Below are positions 20,484 to 29,989 of a stretch of DNA of 64,000 bases, piece after piece. The notes beneath the pieces were generated by a model. That model ran no database searches and was not told the DNA's origin. It was given only the letters and a program-made list of their open reading frames with translations. Within the stretch, counting starts at the first letter, position 1; each line of letters starts with the position of its first letter. The DNA comes from Miltochrista miniata (lineage: Eukaryota > Arthropoda > Insecta > Lepidoptera > Erebidae): positions 24,820,676-24,884,675 of the forward strand of contig OW121768.1 of the NCBI GenBank assembly GCA_933228765.1, given 5' to 3'. A program made the position numbers and the translations under genes.

Positions 20484-20545
20484 TGGAAGGGATTGCAATC
20501 CCGCAACAATATTTAAATCCCGGTATTTGCGGGATCCCGCATGTT
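20484..20545. repeat. Short MITE copy, GGGATTGCAATCCCGC family
   Basis: GGGATTGCAATCCCGCAACA and TTTGCGGGATCCCGC match the ends of the longer copy at 21075-21364. It is mostly deleted. Confidence 0.5.
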
Positions 20546-20659
20546 TCTGAAAGTCATTGAGAAAAGAATAAAATCCTGCATCATACATACCTATAGAACT
20601 GAAAATGAAACGAAAATGTGCCTATTATTCAACATTACGTATGTATTGAGATTATTAAA

Positions 20660-20760
20660 AGATATACATATACAAAAATGAACCTGCGAAATGTATGTAA
20701 GTACGCGCATAACTTCAGTACGGCTAGACCGATTTGGCTTATTCTTTTTTTGTTGGGTTT
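20660..20760 (+). mobile_element. Hel-c-like Helitron 5' fragment
   Basis: ATATACAAAAATGAACCTGC, GCGCATAACTTCAGTACGG and GACCGATTTGGC match the arms at 12741-13031. No 3' end is present. Confidence 0.55.
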
Positions 20761-20879
20761 TTTATTATCAGAAAAAGGTTTAAGAAAAAAAATGGGTGGA
20801 AATTTGAAGTAACTGTAACCCGGCTCGAACTGTTCGAAGAAATGGTTTCTATTGCAATTTTGTATGGCGTCTTAGAAAT

Positions 20880-21035
20880 TGGAAACTCCAAAATCGGAAC
20901 CGGAAACAGAAAGACTGACAGGCACTGGCACCCGGTAACTGAAAACCAGGAACCGGGAACTCTGAAACCGAAACCAGGAACCCGGAATCTGAAACCGGGA
21001 ACGGGAATAGGGGACCAGAAACTCAGAACTAGGAA
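20880..21035. repeat. GGAACC/GAAACC low-complexity run
   Basis: Irregular repeats of GGAACCGG, GAAACCGG and CAGGAACC occur. The open frames on both strands here (T-R-N-L-K-P type) come from this simple sequence. Confidence 0.7.
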
Positions 21036-21074
21036 TACCGATTTTCCATAGTTAAGGCAGGACAAGGTCGGTCG

Positions 21075-21364
21075 TAGGGAATGCAATCCCGCAACAAAAG
21101 TGCAATCCTCCGCAACAAAAGTCAAATATTCCTGATTAAATCACTAAACAAATAAGCATATTATTATTTATTAGTCTATATATTATTCCGTCACAATTAC
21201 AAAAAATCTTTCTCGAGCCGAATTAGGTTACGCGCTTCCGCTTACAGAAAAACACATGGCGTTTACCTTTGCGCAATCCCGCAAATCCCGCGGGATCCCG
21301 CGGGATTTACGTGCGGGACTGGTCCCGCAAAAATATTGCGGGATCCCGGTATTGCATTCCTCCC
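21075..21364. mobile_element. MITE with GGAATGCAATCCCGC ends
   Basis: The ends are GGGAATGCAATCCCGC and the inverse GCGGGATCCCGGTATTGCAT. A palindromic CCCGCGGGATCCCGCGGG lies at about 21288-21305. It is non-coding and its superfamily is unknown. Confidence 0.55.
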
Positions 21365-21373
21365 GGCGCATTA

Positions 21374-21424
21374 TGTCACGTTCGCAGACTGTCACGTTCG
21401 CAGAATGTCACGTTCGCAGACTGT
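21374..21424. repeat. 16-bp tandem repeat
   Basis: Just over three copies of TGTCACGTTCGCAGAC, period 16. Confidence 0.9.
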
Positions 21425-21689
21425 CTTACCCTAGTATGGACCAAACGTTTTTTTTTATAATTAGCTCACCAAAACCACATCGCCGGCCGAAGAAAAAACA
21501 TTGCGACATCTAGCGAATTATCGACCTCTCCCTGACTTTAGTCATCACGTCAGTGACCTTCAAGTTTGCAGCCCAATGATTTGCCTCTTCACACTGCGCT
21601 TGAAGAACGCTGCTACACAGCCTTTAGCACGACCTTTAATAAAATCTGCCTTTTGAGGTATTATTCAAAATACAGACTTGATTTTGCCC

Positions 21690-21958
21690 AAGACTATCGG
21701 CCTTCATAACCGGGGGCCTGAGGACGGTGGGTATAATAAGTTGCTCGTCTTTACAGAGCAGTAAGCGTCTCACGCGCGCCTGACACCCTAAGACGCAGGG
21801 TATCCGAACCCCTAGGTGAGGCCGCGGTGGCAGCTTAAATCTGTCGAAAACCCATGGACATCCTTCCGAGGGGTTACTTGGGACTCCATAGACAGAGGTA
21901 GGGCACTGTGTGGCTTTAGTCGGTAAGAGTCCGGCATAACATCCATGAGGATTTTTTG
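21690..21958 (+). repeat. Rep-A, long diverged copy
   Basis: GGGGGCCTGAGGACGGTG, GGTGAGGCCGCGGTGGCAG, ACATCCTTCCGAGGGG and TTTAGTCGGTAAGAGTCCGG appear in family order. The tail is interrupted by the following LINE-C segment. Confidence 0.75.
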
Positions 21959-21974
21959 CACGTCTCACGTCAGC

Positions 21975-22318
21975 TTTTGCAATGTTCTGAAGGGGTCTTC
22001 AACCAGATCCCACCATCCCCTTTCCGATCCCGAACAACGCGTGCCGGGCAGAGATGCCACTCATACACAGTGGAGAGAATCTTCGCCAGAACCGAGCGTT
22101 TCAAAAGATCGTTCCTCTGTCGAACTATAAAAACTTGGAACGACCTGCCCGCACACGTGTTTCCCTCATCTTACAATCCCGGGTTCTTTAAGAGGAGCGT
22201 GAAGAGGCACATCACAGGGCCGCCAACTTGAGGACCACTTCAAGAAGTCGCCCCCAATCGCCACGGCTTTCCATCAGGCTGGCGGCGACGTCAATTTGGC
22301 GAGCTAAATATTAAAAAA
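21975..22318 (+). mobile_element. LINE-C 3' tail with intact short frame
   Basis: The frame at 21956-22231 reads through the same C-terminal residues as 16690-16943 (I-P-P-S-P-F-R-S-R-T-T-R-A-G, then W-N-D-L-P-A-H-V-F-P). It is followed by the shared 3' UTR and poly-A. It is very similar to the LINE-C copy at 13151, so the two are fairly recent relatives. Confidence 0.8.
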
Positions 22319-22353
22319 AAAACTTAAGCGTCAGCCAAAAATATGACGAGGCA

Positions 22354-22643
22354 GTAAAGTAGAGACCGGATGCAACCAGGACAATATCAAGAAGAAATAG
22401 TCTGAAAACAGTCAAGTGTGATGCGTGTATAGATGCGTTCTCACGCGTTGAGCGGGTTCACAGCACATACGTTGACTTTTGAACAATTAAAGTAACAATA
22501 AAAGATGTATCGTGCAACTACCTACTAATTGTCATGAAATTACTTTTCTCATTAAAAATATTTAATGTCTTTTAATTATTATTTTTTAAACTACCTTGGT
22601 GGTCCGGTGGTATTGTTTTCATGGTGTGTTAAACTCTCGGGTT
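22354..22643 (+). repeat. Inverted duplication, left arm
   Basis: About 285 bp is repeated in inverse orientation at 23203-23488 with small differences. It includes GATGCGTGTATAGATGCGTT and a tRNA-like end at 22596-22645 (GGTCCGGTGG, GGGTTCAATACCC). Confidence 0.85.
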
Positions 22644-22662
22644 CAATACCCGGGTCAAAAAT
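22596..22662 (+). repeat. tRNA-like head of a SINE
   Basis: GGTGGTCCGGTGGTATTG and the B-box-like GGGTTCAATACCCGGGTC are spaced as in a tRNA promoter. The molecule does not fold into a proper acceptor stem, so this is a SINE head rather than a tRNA gene. Confidence 0.45.
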
Positions 22663-22667
22663 ATCTT

Positions 22668-22926
22668 TACTATTTTTTTTATATTTAGCACGCCAAATTG
22701 ACGTCGCCACCAGCCTGATGGAAAGCCGTGGCGCATCTAGCGATTGGGGGCCACTTCTGACAGTGGTCCTCAAGGTGGCGGCACTGTGATGTGCCTCTTC
22801 ACGCTCCGCTTGAAGAACCCGGGATTGTAAGAGGAGGGAAACACGTGCGCGGGCAGGTCGTTCCAGGTTTTTATAGTTCGACAGAGAAACGATCTTTTGA
22901 ATCGTTCAGTTCTAGCGAAGATTCTC
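22668..22926 (-). mobile_element. LINE-C 3' tail
   Basis: GTGGCGCATCTAGCGATTGG, CACGCTCCGCTTGAAGAACC and TTCTAGCGAAGATTCTC are the inverse of the LINE-C end. It lies between the two arms of the inverted duplication. Confidence 0.8.
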
Positions 22927-23120
22927 TACTAATATTATAAAGAGGAAAGGTAAGACTGTTTGTTTGTTTGCTTATTAGGCTCCGACAGTACCGTACCGAT
23001 TTGAAAAATTCTTTCACTGTTAGAAAGCGACACTATCCCCGGTGAACATAGGCTATATTTTATTCCCGTATTCCCACGGGAACAGGAGCTACGTGGGTGA
23101 AACCGTGTGACGTCCGCTAG
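22925..23120 (+). mobile_element. Hel-a Helitron
   Basis: It starts TCTACTAATATTATAAAGAG and ends GTGACGTCCGCTAG. The stem near the end is mutated (ACGTGG..CCGTGT). It follows directly on the LINE-C fragment. Confidence 0.8.
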
Positions 23121-23202
23121 TCTATAATAAACAAACAAACTATTCCTCTCCTCCATTGTAACCCTACTCGGAACTGAAGAACGAATTCTTCTTGTCTTAA
23201 AA

Positions 23203-23488
23203 ACCCGAGAGTTTAACACACCATGAAAACAATACCACCGGACCACCAAGGTAGTTTAAAATAATAATTAAAAGACATTAAATATTTTTAATGAGAAAAG
23301 TAATTTCATGACAATTAGTCCGTAGTTGCGCGATACATCTTTTATGGTTACTTTAATAGTTAAAAGTCAACGTATGTGCTGTGAACCCGCTCAACGCGTG
23401 AGAACGCTTCTATACACGCATCACACTTGACAGTATTCAGACTATTTCTTCTTGATATTGTCCTGGTTGCATGCAGTCTCCACTTTAA
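23203..23488 (-). repeat. Inverted duplication, right arm
   Basis: Inverse copy of 22354-22643. The spacer between the arms holds only the LINE-C tail and the Helitron plus ~80 bp. Confidence 0.85.
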
Positions 23489-23617
23489 AGCAACGTTATT
23501 TTTTTTTCTTGCGTGTGAAAAGTCCTTATACGTCTTGGAGCGACTTATACCTACCTTATCCTGGTCGAAACCGATAATTTCCCCATAAAATTTATAATTT
23601 AGGAGACTGACTTTTGA

Positions 23618-24072
23618 CTGGCCTCGTGGTCCAGTGTTAAGTGTGCCTGACAACGGATTCGGAGGTCGTGAGTTCGATTGCCACCCAGGACAAATCTCTT
23701 AATATTATGAGCACATTGATTTGTTCTGTGGCTGGGTGTAATTTATCTATTCTATACTAATATTATAAAGAGGAAAGATTTGATTGTTTGTTTGCATCGA
23801 ATAGGCTCCGAAACTACTGGACCGATTTAAAAAAATCTTTCACTATTGGAAATCTGGACTCTTCCCGGTGAACATAGGCTATATTTTATTCCCACCTTCC
23901 CACGGGAACTACGCGGGTGAAACCGCGTGATGTCCGCTAGTCTATAATATGTATGTATTTAGAAATATATAAGTATGTATATCAGTCGTCTAGATCCCAT
24001 AACACAAGCTTATATTAGCTTAATTTGGACTAGATGATGTTGTGTGAGAATGTCCACTAATATTTAAAAAAA
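23618..24072 (+). mobile_element. SINE-T variant split by a Helitron
   Basis: The head reads TGGCCTCGTGGTCCAGTG with the B box GAGTTCGATTGCC. The body resumes after the Helitron with AATATGTATGTATTTAGAAA, CCATAACACAAGCTTATATT and GATGTTGTGTGAGAATGT. The body corresponds to the copies at 29083 and 47298, but the head comes from a different tRNA-like sequence. Confidence 0.7.
23751..23940 (+). mobile_element. Hel-a Helitron inside SINE-T
   Basis: It starts TCTATACTAATATTATAAAG and ends GTGATGTCCGCTAG, with the stem ACGCGG..CCGCGT. TCTAT occurs on both outer sides (23746-23750 and 23941-23945), which is unusual for a Helitron and may be coincidence. Confidence 0.8.
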
Positions 24073-24440
24073 AAATACTAAACGCTTTTCAAATATATTA
24101 CAAAATTTTTCCTCATCATAATATTAGAGTAGATAATATCTTTAACAATATCTGTAGCAAGCGTCTACGCGACAGCTACGAAGCGCTACAAACTACGCAA
24201 CAACCTACAGACGCACAGTTCAAGGTGACGGACATTCAGGCTTCTTCGTCCGTTACGTCACGTTATGATAATATTTGTTGATCATGTCGAAATATATCTT
24301 GGCGTCTATTAACAGCTTCTATGATATAGAGTAAGGTAAAAAAAAAGAGTTGGTGTGGTTCGTGTTAAGGTAATTACGTGATTTTATAAGTAAGTTGTAA
24401 CGAAGCATACTGCGTAAAGAGGTTTCAGTAGCATAAGGAC
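24073..24440. other. Unassigned DNA
   Basis: A slightly GC-richer block (24150-24260) contains CTACGCGACAGCTACGAAGC. No family or exon could be assigned. Confidence 0.35.
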
Positions 24441-24445
24441 CTTTT

Positions 24446-24655
24446 TTTATACCAAAAAGGTGGCAGACACGCACACGGCCCACCAGATGTACCGGTGGTC
24501 ACCGCAGCCTATGAACGTTTGCAACACCAGAGGCGCCACACTCGCGCTGCCGACCCTGTAAGAACCTTCTAAGACCCCTTTTGAAGAACTCTGTAGGCTT
24601 TTCAGAAAAGCGAGGCAGAAATATCATTCCACAATCTAACTGTGCGCGTGTAAAG
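24446..24655 (-). mobile_element. LINE-D C-terminal and 3' fragment
   Basis: TTTTTTTATACCAAAAAGG, CCACACTCGCGCTGCCGACC and GATATTTCTGCCTCG-type sequence match LINE-D at 40352-40715 in the same orientation. It runs into the 62-bp tandem array. Confidence 0.7.
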
Positions 24656-24948
24656 ACTTTTAAAGACTTCTTTTTCAGAACTGCACTAAAGAAGATTGCG
24701 TTGCAAAGCCTGTAAAAACTTTTAAAGACCTCTTTTTCAGAACTGCACTAAAGAAGATTGCGTTGCAAAGCCTGTAAAAACTTTTAAAGACCTCTTTTTC
24801 AGAACTGCACTAAAGAAGATTGCGTTGCAAAGCCTGTAAAAACTTTTAAAGACCTCTTTTTCAGAACTGCACTAAAGAAGATTGCGTTGCAAAGCCTGTA
24901 AAAACTTTTAAAGACTTCTTTTTCAGAACTGCACTAAAGACGTTTAGG
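24650..24948. repeat. 62-bp tandem array, about 4.8 units
   Basis: Cores such as TTTTTCAGAACTGCACTAAA recur at exact 62-bp intervals (CAGAACTGC at 24676, 24738, 24800, 24862 and 24924). Units differ by only one or two bases, so the expansion is recent. Confidence 0.95.
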
Positions 24949-24959
24949 CAAGAAGCCTA

Positions 24960-25110
24960 CAGAGCAAACACAAATTTTCAAAAACTACTAAGAAAGCTAT
25001 GGTAGACATTTGTTAAAATCTTTCAAAAAAATTTTAAAAAAAGTGTGGTGGACACTATTGGACGTTAACCCTAAGGGGGACCTACAAAACCGCTTGCAAT
25101 TTTGTGGGTG
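24960..25110. other. Unassigned DNA after the tandem array
   Basis: No recognisable feature. Confidence 0.4.
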
Positions 25111-25114
25111 TGTA

Positions 25115-25172
25115 TGTGTGTAATGCGCCTCTGCCTACCATCTTGGGGTTATAGGCGTGATTATGTAGGTAG
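25115..25172 (+). mobile_element. SINE-5S 3' tail fragment
   Basis: GCGCCTCTGCCTACCATCTT, then GGTTATAGGCGTGATTATG, matches the SINE-5S end. Confidence 0.5.
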
Positions 25173-25621
25173 GAAAAGAAGAGAATAAACAAACACACTT
25201 TCTTATTATAACATCAGTAAGCACGTTTTAAACAGCGATATCACCGTGTAGTACAATACGCGCGGACGATGTATATCGCAATTAAGGCGTATATTGTTAG
25301 TTTGTTTGCGGAGGTATTGTTCAGAAACTGCTTCAGGTGTTGAACGTCTGGTATCACGGCTGGGGTAACTACACTGTTGAGGTTTGTTGGGACAAGTGTG
25401 CTGGTAACTAGACTAAAAACACGTTTACAGTAAAGGAAAATATAAGATTTAACAGTCGGTTCTTTTTACCCGAACTGCCGAAGAAAGGAGGGTAATGTTT
25501 TTCGAGATAATGTATGTTTGTCCAATTCTTTGTCACATCCTACAGCCTGAACGGCTTGAAGGATTTTGACCTGCGAGGTGTCATTTGATTCGTCGTGATT
25601 GTGTGCGTGACACTTATTTTA

Positions 25622-25730
25622 CTGTTTCACTTTGTCGACAACATTTGCAGGCAGGAACAAGCTATGGGAAAATCCACTCACTTGTCATAGCTTCTTCCCG
25701 CTTGCAGATGTTGCCGGGAAACTAAAACAG
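25622..25730. repeat. 45-bp-stem imperfect hairpin
   Basis: The arms 25622-25666 and 25686-25730 pair over 45 positions with nine mismatches around a 19-nt loop. The arm begins CTGTTTCACTTTGTCGACAA. This is the size and shape of a microRNA precursor or an old MITE. Nothing else in the window matches it. Confidence 0.6.
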
Positions 25731-25739
25731 TAAGTAGCT

Positions 25740-26640
25740 AAAGAAAATCACAAAAGAAATGTAGAGCTTGTTTTTTGCTTTTCAGTTGTATGTTTACTTG
25801 GCAGTCGAGTTTTTTTGTATTCTAAATAATTAAGTTTATTTACAATCTGTTTAATGTCGCCTAATTTGGTAATCTTGAAGCAAAATTGTATCGGAATCGG
25901 CTATTGCCGCAAAGAGAATACAATACTACGTAAGAATTGCCGCGCGATTGAAATGTCATCGTTCTAATCCACTTGAAGTTAGCTACGTCACCGGCCGCAT
26001 AAGTGTTGCTCAACATATTACGATAAACTGGTAAAAAACTGTAAAATGATCAATCAATTAAAATACAAGGATAATAAATAAATATAACAAAAATAGTTGA
26101 TCTGTAGATTACTTCTAATCTTTTTAATTCAATTTAATGGAAACAAATGGTCTAAATCATAAAATTAACTACGCTATTGGCTGTATGTAGCATTATCGTT
26201 GCCTATTATGAAGTGTTATTCAATATGTCTAATATGAAGTGTCAAACTTTATTGAGTGTCACCTAAGAATAATATTGGTAAGTAAATATTTACTCAATCA
26301 GACTTGTAATTTTAGCAGGTAATACTTAATGTGTTTTACATAGCATTAAACCTAGAAAGAACAACTACGCCTCATAGGCGCCCACGTCGGGATGAAAACG
26401 CTCCCTCTTTCTAATAAGCGTGCGTATCTAGCTGTCCTTTTTGGTGTGCCCTGCCGTCGGTGCACACCATCGTGAGTCAGGCCTTTTTTCGCGATAACTT
26501 CCAGTACCTGCGGGCACCGTCACTGTCTAGCCCTTTGAAATCCGCACCACTGTTATTTTATGTTTAAGGTTTAGTTAGAATAGGAAGAATCCATAAAAAA
26601 AAACAAATAATAAAACCAATTTTTAATGAAATGTATGTCT
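25740..26640. other. Unassigned DNA with a GC-richer block
   Basis: Mostly AT-rich. At 26365-26540 the base composition rises (GGCGCCCACGTCGGGATG, GTGTGCCCTGCCGTCGGTGC). The minus strand is open for ~55 codons there, but I recognise no protein. It may belong to the element or gene that provides the exon at 26653. Confidence 0.3.
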
Positions 26641-26652
26641 TATTACATTGCA

Positions 26653-26876
26653 GTACCTGCATCATCCACCCCGCTTGCAAGCGACTTGCCGAGACCTCGC
26701 CGGCGGCGCGGCATCGCCTTTCCGTTCCGATGGACTCAAATATAGAACGGTTCGCCAATATAGAAGCGCGACGGGTCAAAGCAGAGTTGAGTTCAGCGCA
26801 TGCACTGAACAAGCTAGCTGAAGCAGTCCTGGCTGTTAGTGAGGCTTTATGGGAGATAGCCAGAAAGATGCATTAA
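26653..26876 (+). CDS. Possible terminal exon, unidentified helical C-terminus
   Basis: A splice acceptor, TTATTACATTGCAG, ends at 26652. The frame then runs 74 codons to TAA at 26874-26876, and an AATAAA signal follows at 26917-26922. The predicted end (R-R-V-K-A-E-L-S-S-A-H-A-L-N-K-L-A-E-A-V-L) is strongly helical and rich in Ala, Leu and Glu. That recalls the ends of Myb/SANT-like or MADF-type proteins, including ones carried by Harbinger transposons. I cannot name the gene, and no upstream exon was found. Its GC content is higher than its surroundings, which supports coding. Confidence 0.4.
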
Positions 26877-26922
26877 GTCCTTACGTTCCTATTTGTCAAG
26901 TTTTTTTCTTCTTCTTAATAAA

Positions 26923-27150
26923 GATTTTATAATGTTATAATAATTATTTGTTTCTTATTTTCTCATTATGTGCTCTTTGTACATTATAGTTTACCCTATG
27001 TCCTTTACCAAGGTCCAAGGTCTTTGGTAACTTCCAGTGGCGTAAAATGACAAAGTGACTAGAATCTACAAATTTGGTGATAATATTAAGTTATCGTTAC
27101 CACATTTACCACAATAAATAATTGATATTGAATAACTTGTAACAACATAG
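26923..27150. other. Unassigned AT-rich DNA
   Basis: Downstream of the proposed exon; no feature seen. Confidence 0.4.
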
Positions 27151-27154
27151 GTAT

Positions 27155-27240
27155 ATCCCGTTTGCTTCCGTTCGTTCGTTTGCCGCTGGTGTAGAGGCGT
27201 TGTATGGGAGGCGACCGGCAAACTTAGAGCGAACGGGTAG
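27155..27240. mobile_element. Short MITE with CCCGTTCGCTCTAAGTTTGC ends
   Basis: Inverted ends (CCCGTTTGCTTCCGTTCG..TTTGCCG and CGGCAAACTTAGAGCGAACG) enclose GCTGGTGTAGAGGCG. A relative lies at 45014-45110. Confidence 0.55.
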
Positions 27241-27496
27241 TAGGTACCTTATATCATGATGATATTATATCACTTCTTCTCGTATGAGTTGGCATAAAGG
27301 GCTTTATGTTTTTATAAACTTCTGCAACTCGATAATATGCATTAAATTCTTTATCTCCCATACAAAAAGACTTATCCATATATCGCATCATTCTTCCCTC
27401 GTTTCGTCTTAGTTTTAACTGGTCGCCACTCCAATACAACCCAAGGGTGTCATAAGAGGCAACTAAGGAAACACGTTTGTAAAAAGATCCATTCCT

Positions 27497-27562
27497 TATA
27501 CCTACTATGCCTCTGCCTACCCCATCGGGGATAGGGGCATGATTATATGTACCTATGTAAGG
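27497..27562 (+). mobile_element. SINE-5S 3' tail fragment
   Basis: TATGCCTCTGCCTACCCCAT, then GGGGATAGGGGCATGATTAT, matches the SINE-5S end. Confidence 0.5.
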
Positions 27563-27935
27563 ATGTAAAATATTGTACATTAGTACTAAACGCACCATAT
27601 TAACCACTATAATTGTTATTAATACCGCTCAAAACGTAAAACAATATCTACGAAGTAGCACTTTTGTTATTGAGAAAGTCCTAATCAACAAACAATAATA
27701 AACACAATTCTACGGCAATAGACAGATGTCAAATGTACTCTAGAGTAGCGAAATGGGGGGCGATTGAGCAATTCCAATCCCATTTAGTTCCCAATACGGC
27801 CACGCAATTCTATAATAATATTGCGCTAGTATTGAATTCAAGAGTACGAAACATCAAAATTCCAATGTCGATCGATCGGAATTAAAGTCAAGAGTAAGGC
27901 CCCTGAAAGGAGAAGCTGATAAAAACCGATTGTAA
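27563..27935. other. Unassigned DNA
   Basis: No recognisable feature. Confidence 0.4.
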
Positions 27936-27937
27936 AA

Positions 27938-28190
27938 TGATTTTTATGCTACAAAGGTGGCAGACAAGCTTACGGGCCACAGAAGTAGTTATCGTAGCCT
28001 ATAGACGCTTGCAACACCAGATGCCCTTTTTTTAACGTGAGGCAAAATCCTTCATGGATGCTATGCCGGACTCCTTCTGACTAAAAATCTTCACGTAACG
28101 CCCAACAGCCAATGGTTGGGAGCCCGGGTAAGCCCTCGGAAGGAAGTCCCAGGACTCCCAACAACACCAGAGGCCCTTTAGACGCGCTGT
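27938..28190 (-). mobile_element. LINE-D 3' tail split by Rep-A
   Basis: TTTTTATGCTACAAAGGTGG, then GCTTGCAACACCAGATGCCC, is continued after the Rep-A insert by ACACCAGAGGCCC and GCGCTG. It is diverged compared with 40352-40715. Confidence 0.65.
28030..28162 (-). repeat. Rep-A with ~17-bp TSD inside LINE-D
   Basis: The insert is flanked by AACACCAGATGCCCTTT (28013-28029) and AACACCAGAGGCCCTTT (28163-28179), one mismatch. On the minus strand it holds the CTTCCGAGGGC block and the AGTCAGAAGGAGTCCGGC core, and ends CACGTTAAAAAAA. Confidence 0.85.
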
Positions 28191-28192
28191 TG

Positions 28193-28345
28193 ACCCAGGC
28201 CCAGGTTGTGACGAGCCATTGCACTGACGACATTTTTCAAGCCGCCCATTAGGCCTTCAACTTTCATGTCGCCGACAACCGGAACGTGCCTTCCGAAAAG
28301 GAAACGCTTGTTAATGTCACAAAGCTTGATAACTGATATCTTGGA
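28193..28345 (-). mobile_element. SINE-5S, heavily decayed copy
   Basis: CCAGGTTGTGACGAGCC, GGCCTTCAACTTTC, ACGTGCCTTCCGAAAAGGAA and TGTCACAAAG follow the order of the inverse SINE-5S, with many changes. Confidence 0.5.
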
Positions 28346-28433
28346 ATTATCGCTAACCAAGTGTCAAGCCATAGATAGACGAATCGTATTATTGGCACTT
28401 GATGGAGCTACTCATAGTTGTGCTGTTGGAAGG

Positions 28434-28770
28434 GTAGGCAGAGGCATATAATATGCCCACATTTCACATTTGAGGTTTAGTTTCCCACGGTGCCGGTGGC
28501 GTATTCTCGTGCTGATATGGACAGGCGCAGATTGTGACTGCCTGCTGTTAAAATTTTTCAAGCCGCCTAAAAGGGCCTTCAACTTGGCTTAACGACTGCC
28601 ATTTTACCTGCAAACGGGACCAACGGCTTCACGTGCCTTCCGAAGCACAGAAACGCTCGTAAATAAATGTCACAAAGTGGTCATGTGGTGGTCACCCATC
28701 CATAACCGGCCACAGTAAATGTTGCTTACTACAGTGATCGTTTACAGAACACTGAGTCCGCGGGGTCACG
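28434..28770 (-). mobile_element. SINE-5S, long copy with 5S-like head
   Basis: GGGTAGGCAGAGGCATATAA, CACGTGCCTTCCGAAGCAC, GGTCACCCATCC, CTACAGTGATCGTTTACAG and CTGAGTCCGCGGGGTCACGA are the inverse of the copy at 31825. That includes its GC-rich leader. An internal stretch near 28490-28520 is diverged. Confidence 0.75.
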
Positions 28771-29080
28771 AGCGACCCGCCGATCTGTAATACAATATGC
28801 AAACTAAAAACAAACTTGAGTTTTAATTCACCACAACATACCGTTCATGTTCTAGAAGCTTCATCAAGGAAAAGCGGTGATTGTAAGCTTTACCAATAAT
28901 TCTGTGGTCTGATTACAAACCCTTGTATTAATCTATTACAAGTACGTACTCCTACGCGTACTTAAAGCACGATTACACCCACCCACGTACTAGATTACCC
29001 CTTTGGGACATTATTTCAGTTCCAATGACATCATCGTCTACAATACGTGCCATGAAATGAGATTTGTACATAGAAAACTT
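28771..29080. other. Unassigned DNA
   Basis: No recognisable feature. Confidence 0.4.
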
Positions 29081-29082
29081 TT

Positions 29083-29352
29083 TGACTGCCTCTGTGGCGC
29101 AGACGGTAGTGATACCGCCTGTGGCGCTGGAGGTCGTGGGTTCGATTCCCACCGGAGACAAATATTTGTGTGACCCATAAATGTTTGTCTCAAGAGTCTG
29201 GGTGTTTCTATGTATAATATGAAAATATTAAAAAATAAAAGTACATAAGTATTAATATCCGTGGTCTGATACTCATAACACAAGCAGGTTATTCCTAGCT
29301 TACTTTGGGATCAGATAGCGTTGTGTGAAATGTACGTGAAAATTAAAAAAAA
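29083..29352 (+). mobile_element. SINE-T (tRNA-derived), full-length
   Basis: The head GCCTCTGTGGCGCAGACGGT and the B box GGGTTCGATTCCC are in tRNA spacing. The body (GACAAATATTTGTGTGACCC, GAGTCTGGGTGTTTC, GATCAGATAGCGTTGTGTGA) and an A-rich end follow. It is nearly identical to 47298-47576. Confidence 0.85.
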
Positions 29353-29496
29353 ATGATTACTGATCACATAGTTGCAAATTTGACAGAGCCTACTAATACT
29401 ATTATGTGGAAGCAGGTATTCAAATAAGTTTTAACGTCTGAACGAATCTGGCTGAAATTTGGTATAGAAATAGATTACAGTTCGAAGATAATAAGC

Positions 29497-29600
29497 AAAG
29501 ATAATATAATAGTGTAATATACAGATCGGCAACTCCCTGTCGCGCCACATCTGTCAGTAGAGTTGACGTGCGCGTTGACGGACAATTTGATCACAAGCAC
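29497..29600 (+). repeat. Unnamed repeat pair, copy 1
   Basis: The AGATAATATA..ACAGATCGGCAACTCCCTG block recurs at about 37764-37815. Confidence 0.45.
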
Positions 29601-29764
29601 ACATTCAAGCTGAAGTTTTCGCCCTGTGGTTTCGAGTAACACATAGACTCACTTTTCATCCCTAGAATATGCTTCCATGGAATGCGAGACCGGAAACAGA
29701 ATTCCGTCTGGTTTGTACATAGTTATCACAATAGGAGATTTTTCTGACTTCTTGTGATATCTCA

Positions 29765-29875
29765 TCTTTTGCCCGGGTTTATCCTTTCGAGGGTTTACCA
29801 GAAACTCCTGGCCTGGTTTTAGTCGGTAGAAGTCCGTAACGCATCTATGAGAATTTCCACACAAAAAAAAAATAG
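29765..29875 (+). repeat. Rep-A, diverged 3' copy
   Basis: TTTAGTCGGTAGAAGTCCGT, GCATCTATGAGAATTTCC and a poly-A run identify the family. Confidence 0.65.
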
Positions 29876-29989
29876 GGTAAACGTAAACTAATAGACAAAA
29901 TCTGTGTGATGGGAATTATGACCACAAAATTGACTTTTTAGTAGTCTCTCTTTAGCAAAAAAAATTGTGTGCGAACCCTTTAAGCGCGA

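Noticed and set aside
20734..21125. Overlapping 105- and 128-codon frames on opposite strands
   Set aside because: They run through GGAACC/GAAACC low-complexity sequence.
24650..24948. CRISPR-like array
   Set aside because: The 62-bp units are contiguous with no variable spacers, and the window is eukaryotic.
29083..29160. tRNA gene
   Set aside because: A and B boxes are present but no complete cloverleaf, and the same head precedes a SINE body at 47298.
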